The translations under genes were made by a program, and so were the position numbers. A stretch of 64,000 nucleotides of DNA from Mesodorylaimus sp. YZB2_4 (Eukaryota; Nematoda; Enoplea; Dorylaimida; Dorylaimidae): positions 372,001 to 436,000 of the forward strand of contig JASANH010000167.1 in NCBI GenBank assembly GCA_030248295.1, in the 5' to 3' direction. Below are positions 1 to 17,201 of the stretch, in pieces; within the stretch, counting starts at the first letter, position 1, and each line of letters starts with the position of its first letter. The notes beneath the pieces were generated by a model. It ran no database searches and was not told the DNA's origin. It saw only the letters and a program-made list of their open reading frames with translations.

Positions 1-508
1 GATGTATCCTGATGCCAAAATCTTTATGCCAGCAATCTATGGCGCCAATAACGCAAAGAACACTCCGAATATCAAAGATTTGCCTTTTTTTCTTCTGACA
101 CCTTGACAAACTTATTCGGCTTACCACATATAGCTAACGAAACAGCATGAACCACTTGGCTAACCCTCTATTTTGGCACTGCCATTAAAAATGTCCCCAA
201 TCACTTTAAAGACAGGGCTTCTGTAAGGGTCGAGTTATCCTAACCCCAAATAAGGGACGATCAGCATGTGCGGAAGCAAAGTCATTATGGTTTTTACATT
301 AAAAGCTGCGCCGCAGTGCAAAAGATGGGATAACCGGCTGGTCAATCTGCCTCTCGAGGTAGGTTAGATTGGGGCGGTCAGGTCGCCCGGTTAAATTTTC
401 CAGTTAACTTCAACTGCGACTCAGGAACGCCAGTTAAAGTTGACTGCCCAGTGATGCTAGATTTAAGTGCTCAGTTAAAGTTAATCGCGATTCAGGAACT
501 GGGCCCAG
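1..508 (-). mobile_element. PIF/Harbinger transposase remnant with foldback-element end
   Basis: Read on the minus strand, positions 1-170 encode pieces of a HARBI1-like transposase: a VVHAVSLAICGKPNKF segment followed, after a frameshift, by VIGAIDCWHKDFG. This is the region that in the family holds one catalytic Asp (consensus VIGAIDGTH). Positions 355-508 hold repeated CAGTTAA-type motifs and end in GGGCCC. The same unit, shortened by an internal deletion, is present in reverse orientation at 43243-43490. It is broken by frameshifts and truncated by the window edge. Family assignment rests on the GAIDC motif and its spacing to the upstream helix. Confidence 0.6.
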
Positions 509-1090
509 CAGGTGTGAGCATCGTTCCTGACTTTTTACAAAGATAAATGACAAAGACTCTTTTCAGAAAAAAGGACAGGCAGCAGAATAACAGCAGATTC
601 CAAGGATCTCGAATAAAAACCGAATTTTCAAGAGTGGTAGGAGTCCCTGCTTTTTTAGGTTTCAAAACTGCAAAAGTTATCAGGGACAATTCAATTTTTT
701 TTCTGGGTAATCTTAGAAAAATCGAGGAAAATCATTTTCCGCACCCTGTTATCCGAGAAAATTGAGAATTTATGAACAAAAGCTGCTTCAAATTGTGAAA
801 AATGGTCATTTTTGTCAGGAAAACTTGACGAAATCAGGGAAAATCACATGAACCATGTCGAGGTAAAAAGTTGATACAAAAACTTGCACTTCTGCCTCCT
901 GGACCCCTGTTCTCCCCAACCAGGGGCTGGATGTTGTGTGATCACAGCCCAATCTGAACCAATGTCAATCGATTTATTAATTTCCAGTGCGATCAGAGCA
1001 CGCGAAAAAGATAAGTGATCCAAGAATTTAAAACCTCAAAATCCATTCTTTTAGAGCTCTCCAGAGTTTTGCTCAGAAATTTCCCTTTTC
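509..1090. other. AT-rich stretch without recognised gene
   Basis: Short ORFs on both strands show no recognisable motif. It lies downstream of the MGAT4-type gene and may include its 3' untranslated region or a further intron. Nothing specific can be supported. Confidence 0.4.
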
Positions 1091-1097
1091 CCTCATT

Positions 1098-3244
1098 TTA
1101 GCTCCGGAATTCTCCTTTTCCACATTTTTTCCTCATGAAAAATCTGGAAAAGGTAGGAAATTCGAGGTGTGGCTCGAAATAGTCTCTCAATTTTCGCAAA
1201 CTCAAAACATTTCCGCTGAAATGACAAGCAAAAAAATAAAAAATTGATGTACTTACAATAAAATCCAATCGCCAGCTTGTGGCAACAATGCCCAGAAAAC
1301 GTGTTCGCCACCTTCGTACGCCTGATTTAGTTCATATTTTTGATAAGATTTCAACGAAGTAGTCACTTTAGCTGGCGGATTATTTTTATGTACTCGACGC
1401 ATTTTCAAATTTTGTTGTTGTAATTGATCTTGTCGACCAAAATCACGTTCGCGTAATTTTTGAACTTTTCCTTTCAATGAACTTTCTAAACCGACGTGTT
1501 GAAATAAACTTGGTTTATATCGAATACGATATTTATTTTTAACTAATTGACATTCTTTCGGTGATTTTTCTGGATGACATAATCGAACGTAAAATAAATT
1601 ATCCAATAACCAATCGACTGGTTTATCTTTATGAAAAATTAAAATAAATTCAATCATAAACGATAAATCTTCTGTTCGAAATAATTTACCAATAAATCCT
1701 AATGATGAATATTCTAATAAATACCATCGATTTATCGCCGATTGTTTTTTAATATGTTCTACAATTTTTCCGAAATACATTGATTTCGTGACGATATCAT
1801 CTTCTAATTGTAAATAATAATTGGCTCTATTTCGGCAATACATCATTAAATAAGCGTAATCTAAATTCTGTTTCGTTCGCCAACGCATTCTTTCCGGCGA
1901 ATCTTCAAAAGTTGGCGTAATTTGATCGAAATTCGGATAATAAGTCGATGATGGGACTAATAATTCCAATAATCCACTTTTCATATGTTCCTCGAACGTA
2001 TCGTAAATTAATTGAATTTCTTCTTGAATATATTCATCGATTCCATTCAATTCGCCCATAAAAACTACGATCACAACGCGATCTCGATCATCGATTTGTA
2101 AATTATCGATTATCGATCGAAGTGTACTGATCAAATAGGACGATTGGGGCCGACGCGTTGTCGGGACACCGATCGCCATCAAAACGTTGCGTCGATTTTT
2201 AGAAATACGCAAAGCTGGTGTTAGCCCGGCCATGGAATTATCGAGGAGATAAGGCAAATAATCGGTGATACCCGGAATCGATAAATCCAACGAGGCCGAG
2301 TCCGTCAATGATGATTTTGGAACGAGGCCATGCTGACGTAATTCTTCGATTGTTCGATTAAAACTCGTTAATAAATTTATCGAATAATTGGAAAATTTGC
2401 GATCAGCGACGTGAATATTTTTAGAATCTCCATTTATCGATTGATTATCGATGGGATTAAGCGATACGTTGATTTTACCTCCAGACAAATCGTTACTATT
2501 TGAAATATCGTTGATCAGACGATCAATCGATGAGTTGGCAACATTAGCGCGCTGATCAATCGATAAATTATGAATCGATTGGTGATCGACTGGTAATTGT
2601 TCATTATTCGCCGATAAATCAGATCGTCCGCTTTCTAATTGTTGATCATCGATCGATGGCCAACTTTTTGATCGAGGATTGATCGAGGCTGCCGATTGAT
2701 CCAAATCACGAGAGGCAATAAGTTGTTGAAGTTGAAAACGCAGTTGCAGGAAATTTTTTGTTTTTTGTTTATCCAATTCGCGAAAATAACCGAGGCGATC
2801 ACTGATTTCGGATAGGCGACTGTCCAAATTCTGAAAAGAAAAATTTTACAAAATTTTACATTTTTATGATCAAATTTTTTCAGCAATTGAATTTTAAAAT
2901 AAATCGAACGTAAAACCAAAATTTGGTGTCAATTTTTGTGGAAAATCACAGCACGATTATAAAACCAAATCTACACAATAAAACTTTGGGAAAAATTCGC
3001 AGTTTAAAGCCTTTTTCGGAAGCGAAAGACAAATTTTCGAAACCGAAACTACGTAATTCTAAAATTTTGGAAAACCATCAATTTTTCTCACCTCATTTTT
3101 ATTTTCTCGAAATCCATTCAAATTTAGTCCGTTCCAAAGAAAGAAAAACCCGAAAATATAGTCAATTAAAGCGCAGAAAAATAAAGTAGTCAAGAAAAGC
3201 CCAAAATATTTCGCAAATCCTCGTCGCCAAATTCGTGGCAGCAT
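1098..3244 (-). CDS. Alpha-1,3-mannosyl-glycoprotein 4-beta-N-acetylglucosaminyltransferase (MGAT4, GT54 family)
   Basis: Golgi type II membrane enzyme that adds a beta-1,4 GlcNAc branch to the alpha-1,3 mannose arm of N-glycans. Exon 1 (3244-3092) gives a short basic tail (MLPRIWRRGF) and a membrane anchor (YFGLFLTTLFFCALIDYIFG). Exon 2 (2830-1257) joins in phase 0. It holds an Ile/Asp/Ser/Asn-rich stem of about 200 residues and then the GT54 domain: the acidic LQLEDDIV motif near residues 394-396, LGFIGKLFR, DKPVDWLLD, and RIRYKPSLFQHVGL, all close to vertebrate MGAT4A/B. The stem is much longer than the usual one, where the EDD motif lies near residue 215. Exon 2 ends at a GTAAGT donor; a third exon at 1215-1098 is in frame but only weakly like the family C-terminus. 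An in-frame ATG upstream (3430) exists; 3244 was chosen because it directly precedes the anchor. Confidence 0.88.
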
Positions 3245-3459
3245 TTGTCGATAAAAACGATTATTTTTGAAAAAAATTGCAATTTTTGAGGAAAGTATGA
3301 AGGAAACGATAGGGAAATAAATTTTTGAGCGAACAGACTGAAAAAAATAGAAGGATAAAAGGGAAAGGACACGACCAGGGGATGAATAAGATCTAGTAAA
3401 TTTGAATTTCCCGCATTTTTTAACTAACACCTTATGACATTTTAGCCGCAGTATGGCAG

Positions 3460-5179
3460 GTGTGCGCCAAGTTGCCCGGGAGAGATCGAAGTAGGCCAGT
3501 CGATAAAAAAGCAGGAGCGAGAGCGGTCCGGGCCGGGAATTTGTGGTTTTGTGAAAACTTAAGTAGTAAAATTGGAAATTGGAAGGGCGAACTCGACTGG
3601 AAAATGGCCACCTTCAAGAGACCAATGCAATCAACGAATTGTGAGCGCGGATTTTCGTTCGGTCTTGGAGGATACGGCAGAGGAAAGCCGTTGATGGAAA
3701 ATGGATTCGAAAGAGTACCGCCTGGCGAATACTATCGCAAATGGGAAACTGAAGATGGTCGTGGCGAGAATCGTCGTCGTTTATCTCAATCGTCGATCGT
3801 TCATGTTGAATTAGAAACGTCGCCAATTTTGCCGAAACGGCGTCAATTTGGTCAATTTGCGGCGCCGCGTTATCGAAAACCGGGAAAATGTTGTAAGAAA
3901 CGAATCATTATTGATGTAAGCGATTGGGAAGAAACTTTTAGTTGTTTAAAAGAAGAAATGGGCGAGTATCGTGTTTTGGGATTCGATGTGGAATGCATCG
4001 ATATTAATAATTTAAAAGCGCGACGACGAGATCATCTGAGCGTTGGCGAAGTAGTGCCGAAACGTGCTCGAAACGAAAGTTTGGCTTCGGGAGCCGATCG
4101 TCGTCGTCGTATTAAGCGTGAAAATAGTCGAAATTCGGTTTTATCTACTTCGTCGTCGATGTCATCCGCTGCAACTTATGGTAGTGAAATGGTCGAAATT
4201 GGTTCGAATGTTTCGGAGAAACAAAATGTTTCGACGAGCTCATCGTCGCCGTCAATTTTGGATGCCGTCTTGCCGCTTCCGTCTTGCCACCAGAAACGGC
4301 ACAAGGAAATGGTAGTCATGATTCAATTGGCCACTTGGTCTGGACTAGTCGTTATTTTGCGTCTTTGTTATTGGTCTCCGCACGAAAAGAATCCTCGCCA
4401 TCGTATTCCCCGATCTCTACGCGAATTCTTAGCCGATCCATCGTACTTGAAAGTGGGCGTGTCGGTCGATGTCGATGCGGCTCGTCTACGCGAAGATTGG
4501 GATTTGATATTGAAAGGATGGATCGATTTGCGACTGCTTTGCACCGAGGCTTGTATGAATGGCCACACTGATCGTCCGATCGCAAAGATGGGATTGAAGA
4601 ATATGGCCGAATCTGTATTGGGCGTTCGTTCGACCATTTTACCATTGCCCCCGCGAAGAATGCATTATTTGCCCTGGTCGAATTGGAATGCACCGCGTTT
4701 GTCCAAAGATCAAGTAGTCTATGCGGCCTGGGATGCTCAAGTGGCCATCGATCTATTTGCATTGTTCACACAACGTCTCTATCGAATTCCGGCACCGCGT
4801 CGAAAGGATTTCCTATATTTCGATGAATTGACGAAGAGTTTGCATGGAAAAATAGAACGAGCCGCCACCAGCGATCTGAACATAGATAGTGAACACGAGG
4901 AATACGATTGCGACAGCTACGATGGCCTGCCGACTCGAAACTGCCAGCCGTTCGACGTTGCTGAAGTGTCGATTAGTCATCGTCGTCGTTATTCGAGGTC
5001 GTTTTTGATAGAGAAGAAAAATGTGATCGCTATCGATCGTGGCCGTCAAGAAGAGCGGCGAAGATTTTTGAACGACAAATCAATCGATTCTATGATCGAT
5101 GACGATTCAGCGATCGTCACTGCCGGACCAGTTTTGGTCGAACGCTCGAAAACTATTAACGTTTCGTCGTTGGATTCAG
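3460..5179 (+). CDS. EXD2-like 3'-5' exonuclease (DEDDy), N-terminal part of a probable fusion with ECI1
   Basis: Predicted 3'-5' exonuclease of the EXD2/WRN-exonuclease type, which hydrolyses nucleic acids with two metal ions. All catalytic residues are visible when numbered from the first ATG: D176 and E178 in GFDVEC (Exo I), D339 in VGVSVDVDAARL (Exo II), Y421 and D425 in VVYAAWDAQVAIDLF (Exo III). Between Exo I and the next strand (VVMIQLATWSGLVVI) there is a basic, Ser-rich insertion of about 110 residues, which is odd for this fold. There is no obvious membrane anchor, unlike vertebrate EXD2. The start is ambiguous: 3460 or 3604 (MATFKRP). If the frame is read on it stops at 5199, but a GC-type donor (CAG|GCAAGC) at 5179/5180 links it in frame to the isomerase exons. 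It may therefore give both an exonuclease-only and a fused product. Confidence 0.82.
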
Positions 5180-5324
5180 GCAAGCTTGCGCCCTTCTGAA
5201 AAATCGACTCGATCGATTACGATTCTTTATCGATTTATTGAAAAATCGATCTCTTGTCGATTTATTGAAAAATCGATCTTTTGTCGATTTATTGAAAAAA
5301 CAATTTTTTTCTTGATCGTTTCAG
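5180..5324 (+). repeat. GC-AG intron with three-copy tandem repeat
   Basis: This 145-base intron begins GCAAGC and ends TTTCAG. It contains about three copies of a roughly 26-base unit of the form CGATTTATTGAAAAATCGAT. Removing it joins S of the exonuclease exon to DGIAVLEL of the isomerase in phase 1. Retaining it gives a stop at 5197-5199. Confidence 0.7.
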
Positions 5325-8300
5325 ATGGCATCGCAGTTTTGGAATTGAATAACGGTGATTGGAATGTACTGGATTTTGGAATGGTGACGGCGATGATTGA
5401 TCAGTTGGACATGTTGGATCAGAACAGGGAATGTCGTGGAGTGGTGATTTGCTCGGTAAGTTATAAAAATATTGATTTTTGAGAAGGAGAAGACAAAATG
5501 AGAGGTAAAGTTGAACAATTTTGTTGATATGACGCAAGGAAACAAGGGTTGGATATAAGAGCCGCATTGATCTGGGTGCAGGCCAGTTTAGCCCTTCCTG
5601 ATTGCGCCGTTTATAGTTGCGCTGTTTTGGTTTGCGCCTCCCCTGGATTGGGCGTCTTTCTGTTGCGCCGCTGTTTGATTGAGCCGGGTCATTTAATTTT
5701 TTGTGGCCAGACTCGACCGAACCAGACCGACGCAGCCAAATCAGGAAGAAGCCGTGTGCCTTGTATTATTCCGCAACGACTGGCAACGCAAAAATAGAAA
5801 AGTTCTTGGTTAAAATTGCTTCTGGTGGGACATTCATAAACTAGGAAGTACCCTGGATGTCTCTTGATCTTTACTGCAATCGAGCAAGCTGTTTGGTCCA
5901 ACCTGACTAGCAGCAAAAAACTTATGCTTTATTTCGATCCTGGTTCAGTCCAGGTCCGGCTACAAAAGCCGGTTGGGTCGAACCTGGGTTTGTGGTAGTT
6001 GCCTGTGTTTACTCGCAGAACATTTTACCTTGCAATGATCCTGATGAATGCTGTTTCTGCAATAACATTTTTGTTATGTTCTTTGCGCAAGTTGCAAGTC
6101 ATCAAAATTTGAGCGATTTAATCCAAAGTCAACTTCACACTTTCTTATATGCGAATCAAGAGCCTAAACCTAATCTCTGAGCATATATTACAGCATTGTG
6201 TGTCAGAATAAGGGGATTCCCAGTTGTGTGCGATATCAATTGCAGAGTCGAGACTGCTGCGAGGACAAGGGCTTCGGTTTTAAGACCATAACTGTACATA
6301 TCTTTTCAATTTTCAATTTGTGTATGAATTTATTAGCGTCTTGTGCACTGATATACAAATACAAAAGGTTAGGTTTACCTGAGAAAACAGCTCGGTCAGT
6401 CATCAGCGCATCTGGCAACATCCCATTGATCTTTGCAGAGTGACCTGTCAGTCAAATCGTTCAGTATTGGATTCGATGCCAAAGAATTGATGCAATCGAG
6501 CGATCGATCTCGAATGAGAAAGTATTTTGCGGCCATGTTCGATTTGTGGTTTCGTATTTACAGCTTACGAATTCCGAGCGTGGTTTTAATTAATGTATAG
6601 TTTGCATGGACTGGTGAGGCTTGTGATCAGGATGCTGGTTTCAGGGTGCTGCCGTGGGCGGAGCTGGATTATTGGCCGCGTTTTGCGATCGACGAATTGC
6701 ATCGGAGACGAGCGTTGTGGCATTTAATGAAGTGAAAATGGTGAGTAGAAAGAAGGGAGAAAATGAGGGAGCAAGACAGTTTTGTTGTTTTAGGGAATTA
6801 CGTTGCCGCTTTGGTAAGTTGTTGGATTTAGGGTGGTTGCTTTGTCCTATCCTGTGTAGGCCTGTTGCTTTTCTGTTTTATCTGCTCTTGGCAGGAGCAT
6901 AGTAACCAAGAGTGGAGCGGGCCCTGACCCTGGCATTTCTGCAGGACTGCCTAGTTAGGGAGCTGCCTGGCTCGCGATTCAGGAATCGGGCCAGGTCAGA
7001 GGGATTCGTCTCGGTCTCTCTCATCCCTCACCATACATGCCGACGGTCTAAACTTTAGCCTATAATTGCGCAATGCCCCTGACAAAATTGGTGCGCAATC
7101 CCTAAATTTTGCTGTTTTTGGTGCGCAATCCCTAAATTTCGCAGTTTTTGATGCCCCAATCACTGAATTTTGCCGTTTCTGGCTCAAAATCACTAAATTT
7201 CGCTGTTTTAAATGCGCAAGGGGCCATCCATAGAGGACGTCCACCAAAAAATGCGATTTTTCGACTCCCCCTCCCCCAATCCACCTTTCATCCGTTTCGC
7301 CTGGACCCCCCTAAAAATGGACGTCCACTTGAGCAACCCCCCCCCCCCCCCCCCCCAAAGGAAAATATTCTCTTCGAAACAGCATTGCTCCCAGCATCGA
7401 CTGATCCGCCGAAATGATGGGTCATTCAGTCTTCAGTTTGATTCAACTGCTGCATCAGCCGAATTGGGAACTAAAATTTTACGCTCTCTCTCTGAAAATG
7501 TGTCATGCCACATCCAATTTGAAACTTCTCCAATTTTCCTCCAAAATCAGAATTGAATCCCGCTTTAGGTGCAGGTAGTGCTCCTGAGTTTTTGGAGTGG
7601 TTTGATGGACAGTGACAGCGAGGAAAGGAAATATAGGGCAGGCTGCTGGGAACCTTATCCATAAAAATATCTCATTTCTTGAACGGATCACCCAGATCGA
7701 GATCGGGACCCACGTCGAGGGTCGGATCAGTCAGTGCTATAATTGGGCAACATCCCTGACATCCTGATGGCTCCCTAGCGCCTGCAATCCATCGCCCTGG
7801 ATGGGGAGGTCGGCCGGTGGTTGATGTTTCAGCCACAGATGTAGTCGCTCTCTCTCACATTCAGAGTACTTGCCTAGCAAACCCCCTCTCCCACCCCTGC
7901 AGGTCTTGGTCACCAAGACACCAGATTGAGCGACAAAGCCACTGGCAGCACCACTAAAATCGTTTTATCCGCCTCAGAAAAAGAGAAGCCAAAAGGGATG
8001 AAAAATGTTTGGGAAAACTGGAATATAATCGACCTGAGTCCTTGGATAGTCGTTTCATTTCATGATTTCAATATTAGTAATTTTACTCGTATCTCTAGCG
8101 TTAATACTATCATAATTGCGATAATTTTCCCAAAAACCCGCCGATTTTGTGAAGTGGACGTCCACTTGGCTGCAGCCTCCCCTCTCCTCCATCCACTTCC
8201 GTCAACTTTCCGCTCACCCCCACCCTCCCCCCAGGGTAGACGTCCTTTATGGATGGCTCCCAATCTCTGAACTTTGCCATTTTTGGCTCAAAATGACTAA

Positions 8301-10085
8301 ATTTCGCTGTTTTTGATGCGTTATCACTGAATTTTGCCATTTTTGGCTCAAAATCACAAAATTTCGCTGTCTTCGATGCGCAGACACCTAAGTTCGTAAT
8401 TGCTTTGTGAACCTGTGCGGGTTATTTTTACTACAGTAATTACGGAAGCACGTGATTACGTCGCGTTACCAGTACACAGTACCAATTGCGCAGCGGAGGC
8501 GAAATCACCTTCAACGAATGATACGCACCAGAGCAGGCAAAAGCTGGAATAGACTGCGCAAAATTTGCTTATGCGCAGAATGAAGGTGAATTTTTCAAAA
8601 AAATTTTCTTGGCTGCGACTGCGCAATCCCCCGCCTTTTTTTCAAAATTTTCAAAAATTTTGAAGGTCAGCCTATAATGATTATAGGCTATTATAGGGTG
8701 TCGGCATGTATGTCCTCACCGCCTGGCCACGCTGGTTGCCAGTGTGGACTCGCAGCTGAGGAGGTTGTGCATGGTGTGACTGGGTGGGATGGATAGCCAG
8801 ACCTTGACACGAATGCAATTGGGGATTCCCTCCCATGGCTCTTTGCAGCATTATCGATCGATTGGTGCAGTTGGTTGGATTCAACAAGGCCGAGCACGCC
8901 CTGACTTGTGGTGCCTTCATGACTGCGTCCACGTGTCTCAAATACGGACTAGTCGACGAGGTGGTGATGGATGATCAGCTGATGGAGGCTGCGAGGCAGC
9001 AAATACGTGCTTTGGCGGCGACGTTGGGTGAGTGAGTGTGATGGATGGGGCTGCCCATCGGGTCTTTCACTTTTGCTAGACGGGGTGAATGTGGGCGTCC
9101 AAGAGTGAGAGTAGGAACGGCTGATTGTTCTGCCTTGGTGTATGTTCAGTCCTTACCTTGTATGTGAATGTTTGAGGGTAGGATGTGGCCCAGAACAGCA
9201 GGTACAGTAGAACGTGTCCTTTTACGCACTTCTTGCCCGCGGAACCTGTGAATCCTGGTCGTTCCAGTGGATTTTTGGCCCTTTTCCAGCGGGCTAGGGG
9301 GCTTGCTATCGATCAGGGTTAATCCGGCATGCATGCCAGGCAAGAGCGTGTAAGTCTGTACTCCACGCTGTCGGTGGTTGCCCAACCGTGCCCAGCACGT
9401 GTCCCGCCAGGGGACAGGATTCACGAACCTCCCACCCCACAAGGCCCTCCGCCAGTCATTTCACCAAGTTCTCAGACGCGAGTTGAATCCAGGCCATCAA
9501 GCAAACTGTGATACGCGCCCTTGACCACTGCACCATCCAGGCGGCAGCACTCTGTCTCATAAAAACTGCGCCATTTATGCAGGCAGAGCAGGCTTGCTGA
9601 ATTGGGGAAGGAGGGAAAGGCTGGTGGTTGCACAGCCATGCCCAGCACGTGCCCCCTCAGGGAACAGGATTCACGACCCCCCCACCTCACAAGGCCCTAG
9701 AGGGATGACGGGTCGGTCACCCTCCGCCAGTCATTTCACCAAGTTCTCAGACGGTCTGAGTTGAACCCAGGCTGACAAGCAAACTCTGGCACGCCTTTGG
9801 CAACCGCACCATTCAGGCGGCCGTCGGGTGTGTGCTGTGTAGCTGCTGTACGGGGCTACTGACGGGTGACAGGTTTCACTTTACTCGTGCAAGGGTTACT
9901 GTAACCGCCTGTCGGATTTTGTAGATTCGGCTCGGCCACCAGTCAAGCAGACAATGCGTAATGCGCTGGTGATGGAATTCATTCGCGAACGGGATGATAT
10001 TTTGGATAAATTTGTGGAAAATATGATGTCGCCGAAAACGCAACAAATTTTGAAAGAATTCTTTTTGAAAAAAAGTAAATATTGA
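5325..10085 (+). CDS. Enoyl-CoA delta isomerase 1-like (ECI1, crotonase fold), C-terminal part of the fused frame
   Basis: Isomerises 3-enoyl-CoA to trans-2-enoyl-CoA so that unsaturated fatty acids can be beta-oxidised, normally in mitochondria. Exons are 5325-5455 (DGIAVLELNN...GVVICS), 6439-6594 (FSIGFDAKELM...IPSVVLIN), 6645-6740 (GAAVGGAGLLAAFCDRRI...FNEVKM), about 8823-9027 (IIDRLVQLVGFNKAEHAL...GLVDEVV) and 9925-10085 (PPVKQTMRNAL...stop). The oxyanion-hole segments (FSIGFD, GAAVGG) and the catalytic Glu (FNEVK) are in place; the usual SAG is SIG here. Phases match across all joins except into the fourth exon, where no AG lies at the expected border. No separate first exon or transit peptide is visible, and residues just before the GC intron (GPVLVER) resemble the mature ECI1 N-terminus, hence the fusion reading. 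The introns hold MITEs and SINEs. Confidence 0.82.
5456..6438 (+). other. ECI1 intron with TE-like repeats
   Basis: The intron between the first and second isomerase exons. It contains several TTGCGC-motif repeats near 5600-5680 and GGTTCGAC-like motifs near 5705 and 5965, which may be a degraded element. ORFs here are short and show no family motif. Confidence 0.35.
7060..7219 (+). repeat. Tandem array, about 30-base unit (left half)
   Basis: Five diverged units of about 30 bases, of the type GCGCAATCACTAAATTTCGC followed by TGTTTTTG. The same array resumes at 8261, after the inserted MITE, in the same orientation. Confidence 0.7.
7220..8260. mobile_element. MITE-like DNA transposon with GGACGTCC subterminal motifs
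   Basis: The left end reads GGGGCCATCCATAGAGGACG and the right end, in reverse complement, reads GGAGCCATCCATAAAGGACG, so the terminal inverted repeats are about 25 bases. A second TGGACGTCCACTTG motif occurs near each end (about 7319 and 8154). The element is flanked by CAA on both sides, a possible 3-base target duplication, and splits the tandem array. It contains an 18-base C tract at about 7340 and no transposase. It lies in an ECI1 intron. Confidence 0.72.
8261..8400 (+). repeat. Tandem array, about 30-base unit (right half)
   Basis: Continuation of the array at 7060-7219: repeated CTGAATTTTGCCATTTTTGG and CTAAATTTCGCTGTTTTTGA units. Continuity on both sides of the MITE supports insertion into a pre-existing array. 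Confidence 0.65.
9372..9548 (-). mobile_element. tRNA-derived SINE copy (family S1)
   Basis: On the minus strand it starts with a pol III A-box-like GGTGCAGTGGTCAAGGGCG and has a B-box-like GGATTCAACTC, followed by GTCTGAGAACTTGGTGAAAT. The same order appears in the next copy at 9628-9822 and at 16655 and 39344. Confidence 0.65.
9628..9822 (-). mobile_element. tRNA-derived SINE copy (family S1), second tandem copy
   Basis: Near-duplicate of the preceding SINE in the same orientation, with GGGTTCAACTCAGACC as the B-box region and the same body (AACTTGGTGAAATGACTGGC). Both lie in the last ECI1 intron. Confidence 0.65.
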
Positions 10086-10639
10086 TTGAATCGATTATGA
10101 AGAATCATTCGATGCGTTGAGTATTCTGTTCTAATTATGGGTTTCGTTCGCATTTAACGATTGACTTTTTTCTTGTTTTTGGTGAATTACCAGTGAGTTG
10201 TGTTGAAATTCGATTTTTCTGGTTGAAAATAATGGAATGATTGTTGTTTGCATTGGGTTGACAAATTTGAATTACACCGTAGGCCTGATGCTCAGGTACT
10301 GCTTATCTCAAAATGGCATTGTGCGAGGTGCGCGAGCGTAGGTCCCGTTTCTTTTCTTTTCTGTGGGGGCTGGCAGGCAGTCGTTGCGTTTCATTCCGGT
10401 CGCGTGCTCGTCGGTCTTTCGAAGGTATTTGATCAGATTAGCCGTTATGTTATAAAGTTATTCATTTTTGAACGGTGCTGTCGATTTTTTAGCGGAAAAG
10501 AAGAAATTGGAAAAAAACAGAAGGCAAGTTGTAAATTTGACTTCTTGTAGGCCCGAGTTCGGAATCGTCGATTGGGCTGTCGAAATGGAGTGCTAACTAA
10601 ACCGAAAACCTTTGTTTTCAGATTGTGAGCATCGAAATC

Positions 10640-17201
<6,562 letters not shown>

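Noticed and set aside
3059-3430. Separate membrane protein on the minus strand
   Set aside because: Its second half is exon 1 of the MGAT4-type gene (signal anchor); the first half is probably untranslated.
4352-4762. Minus-strand ORFs inside the exonuclease
   Set aside because: Shadows of the catalytic exon, produced by its CGA/TCG codons.
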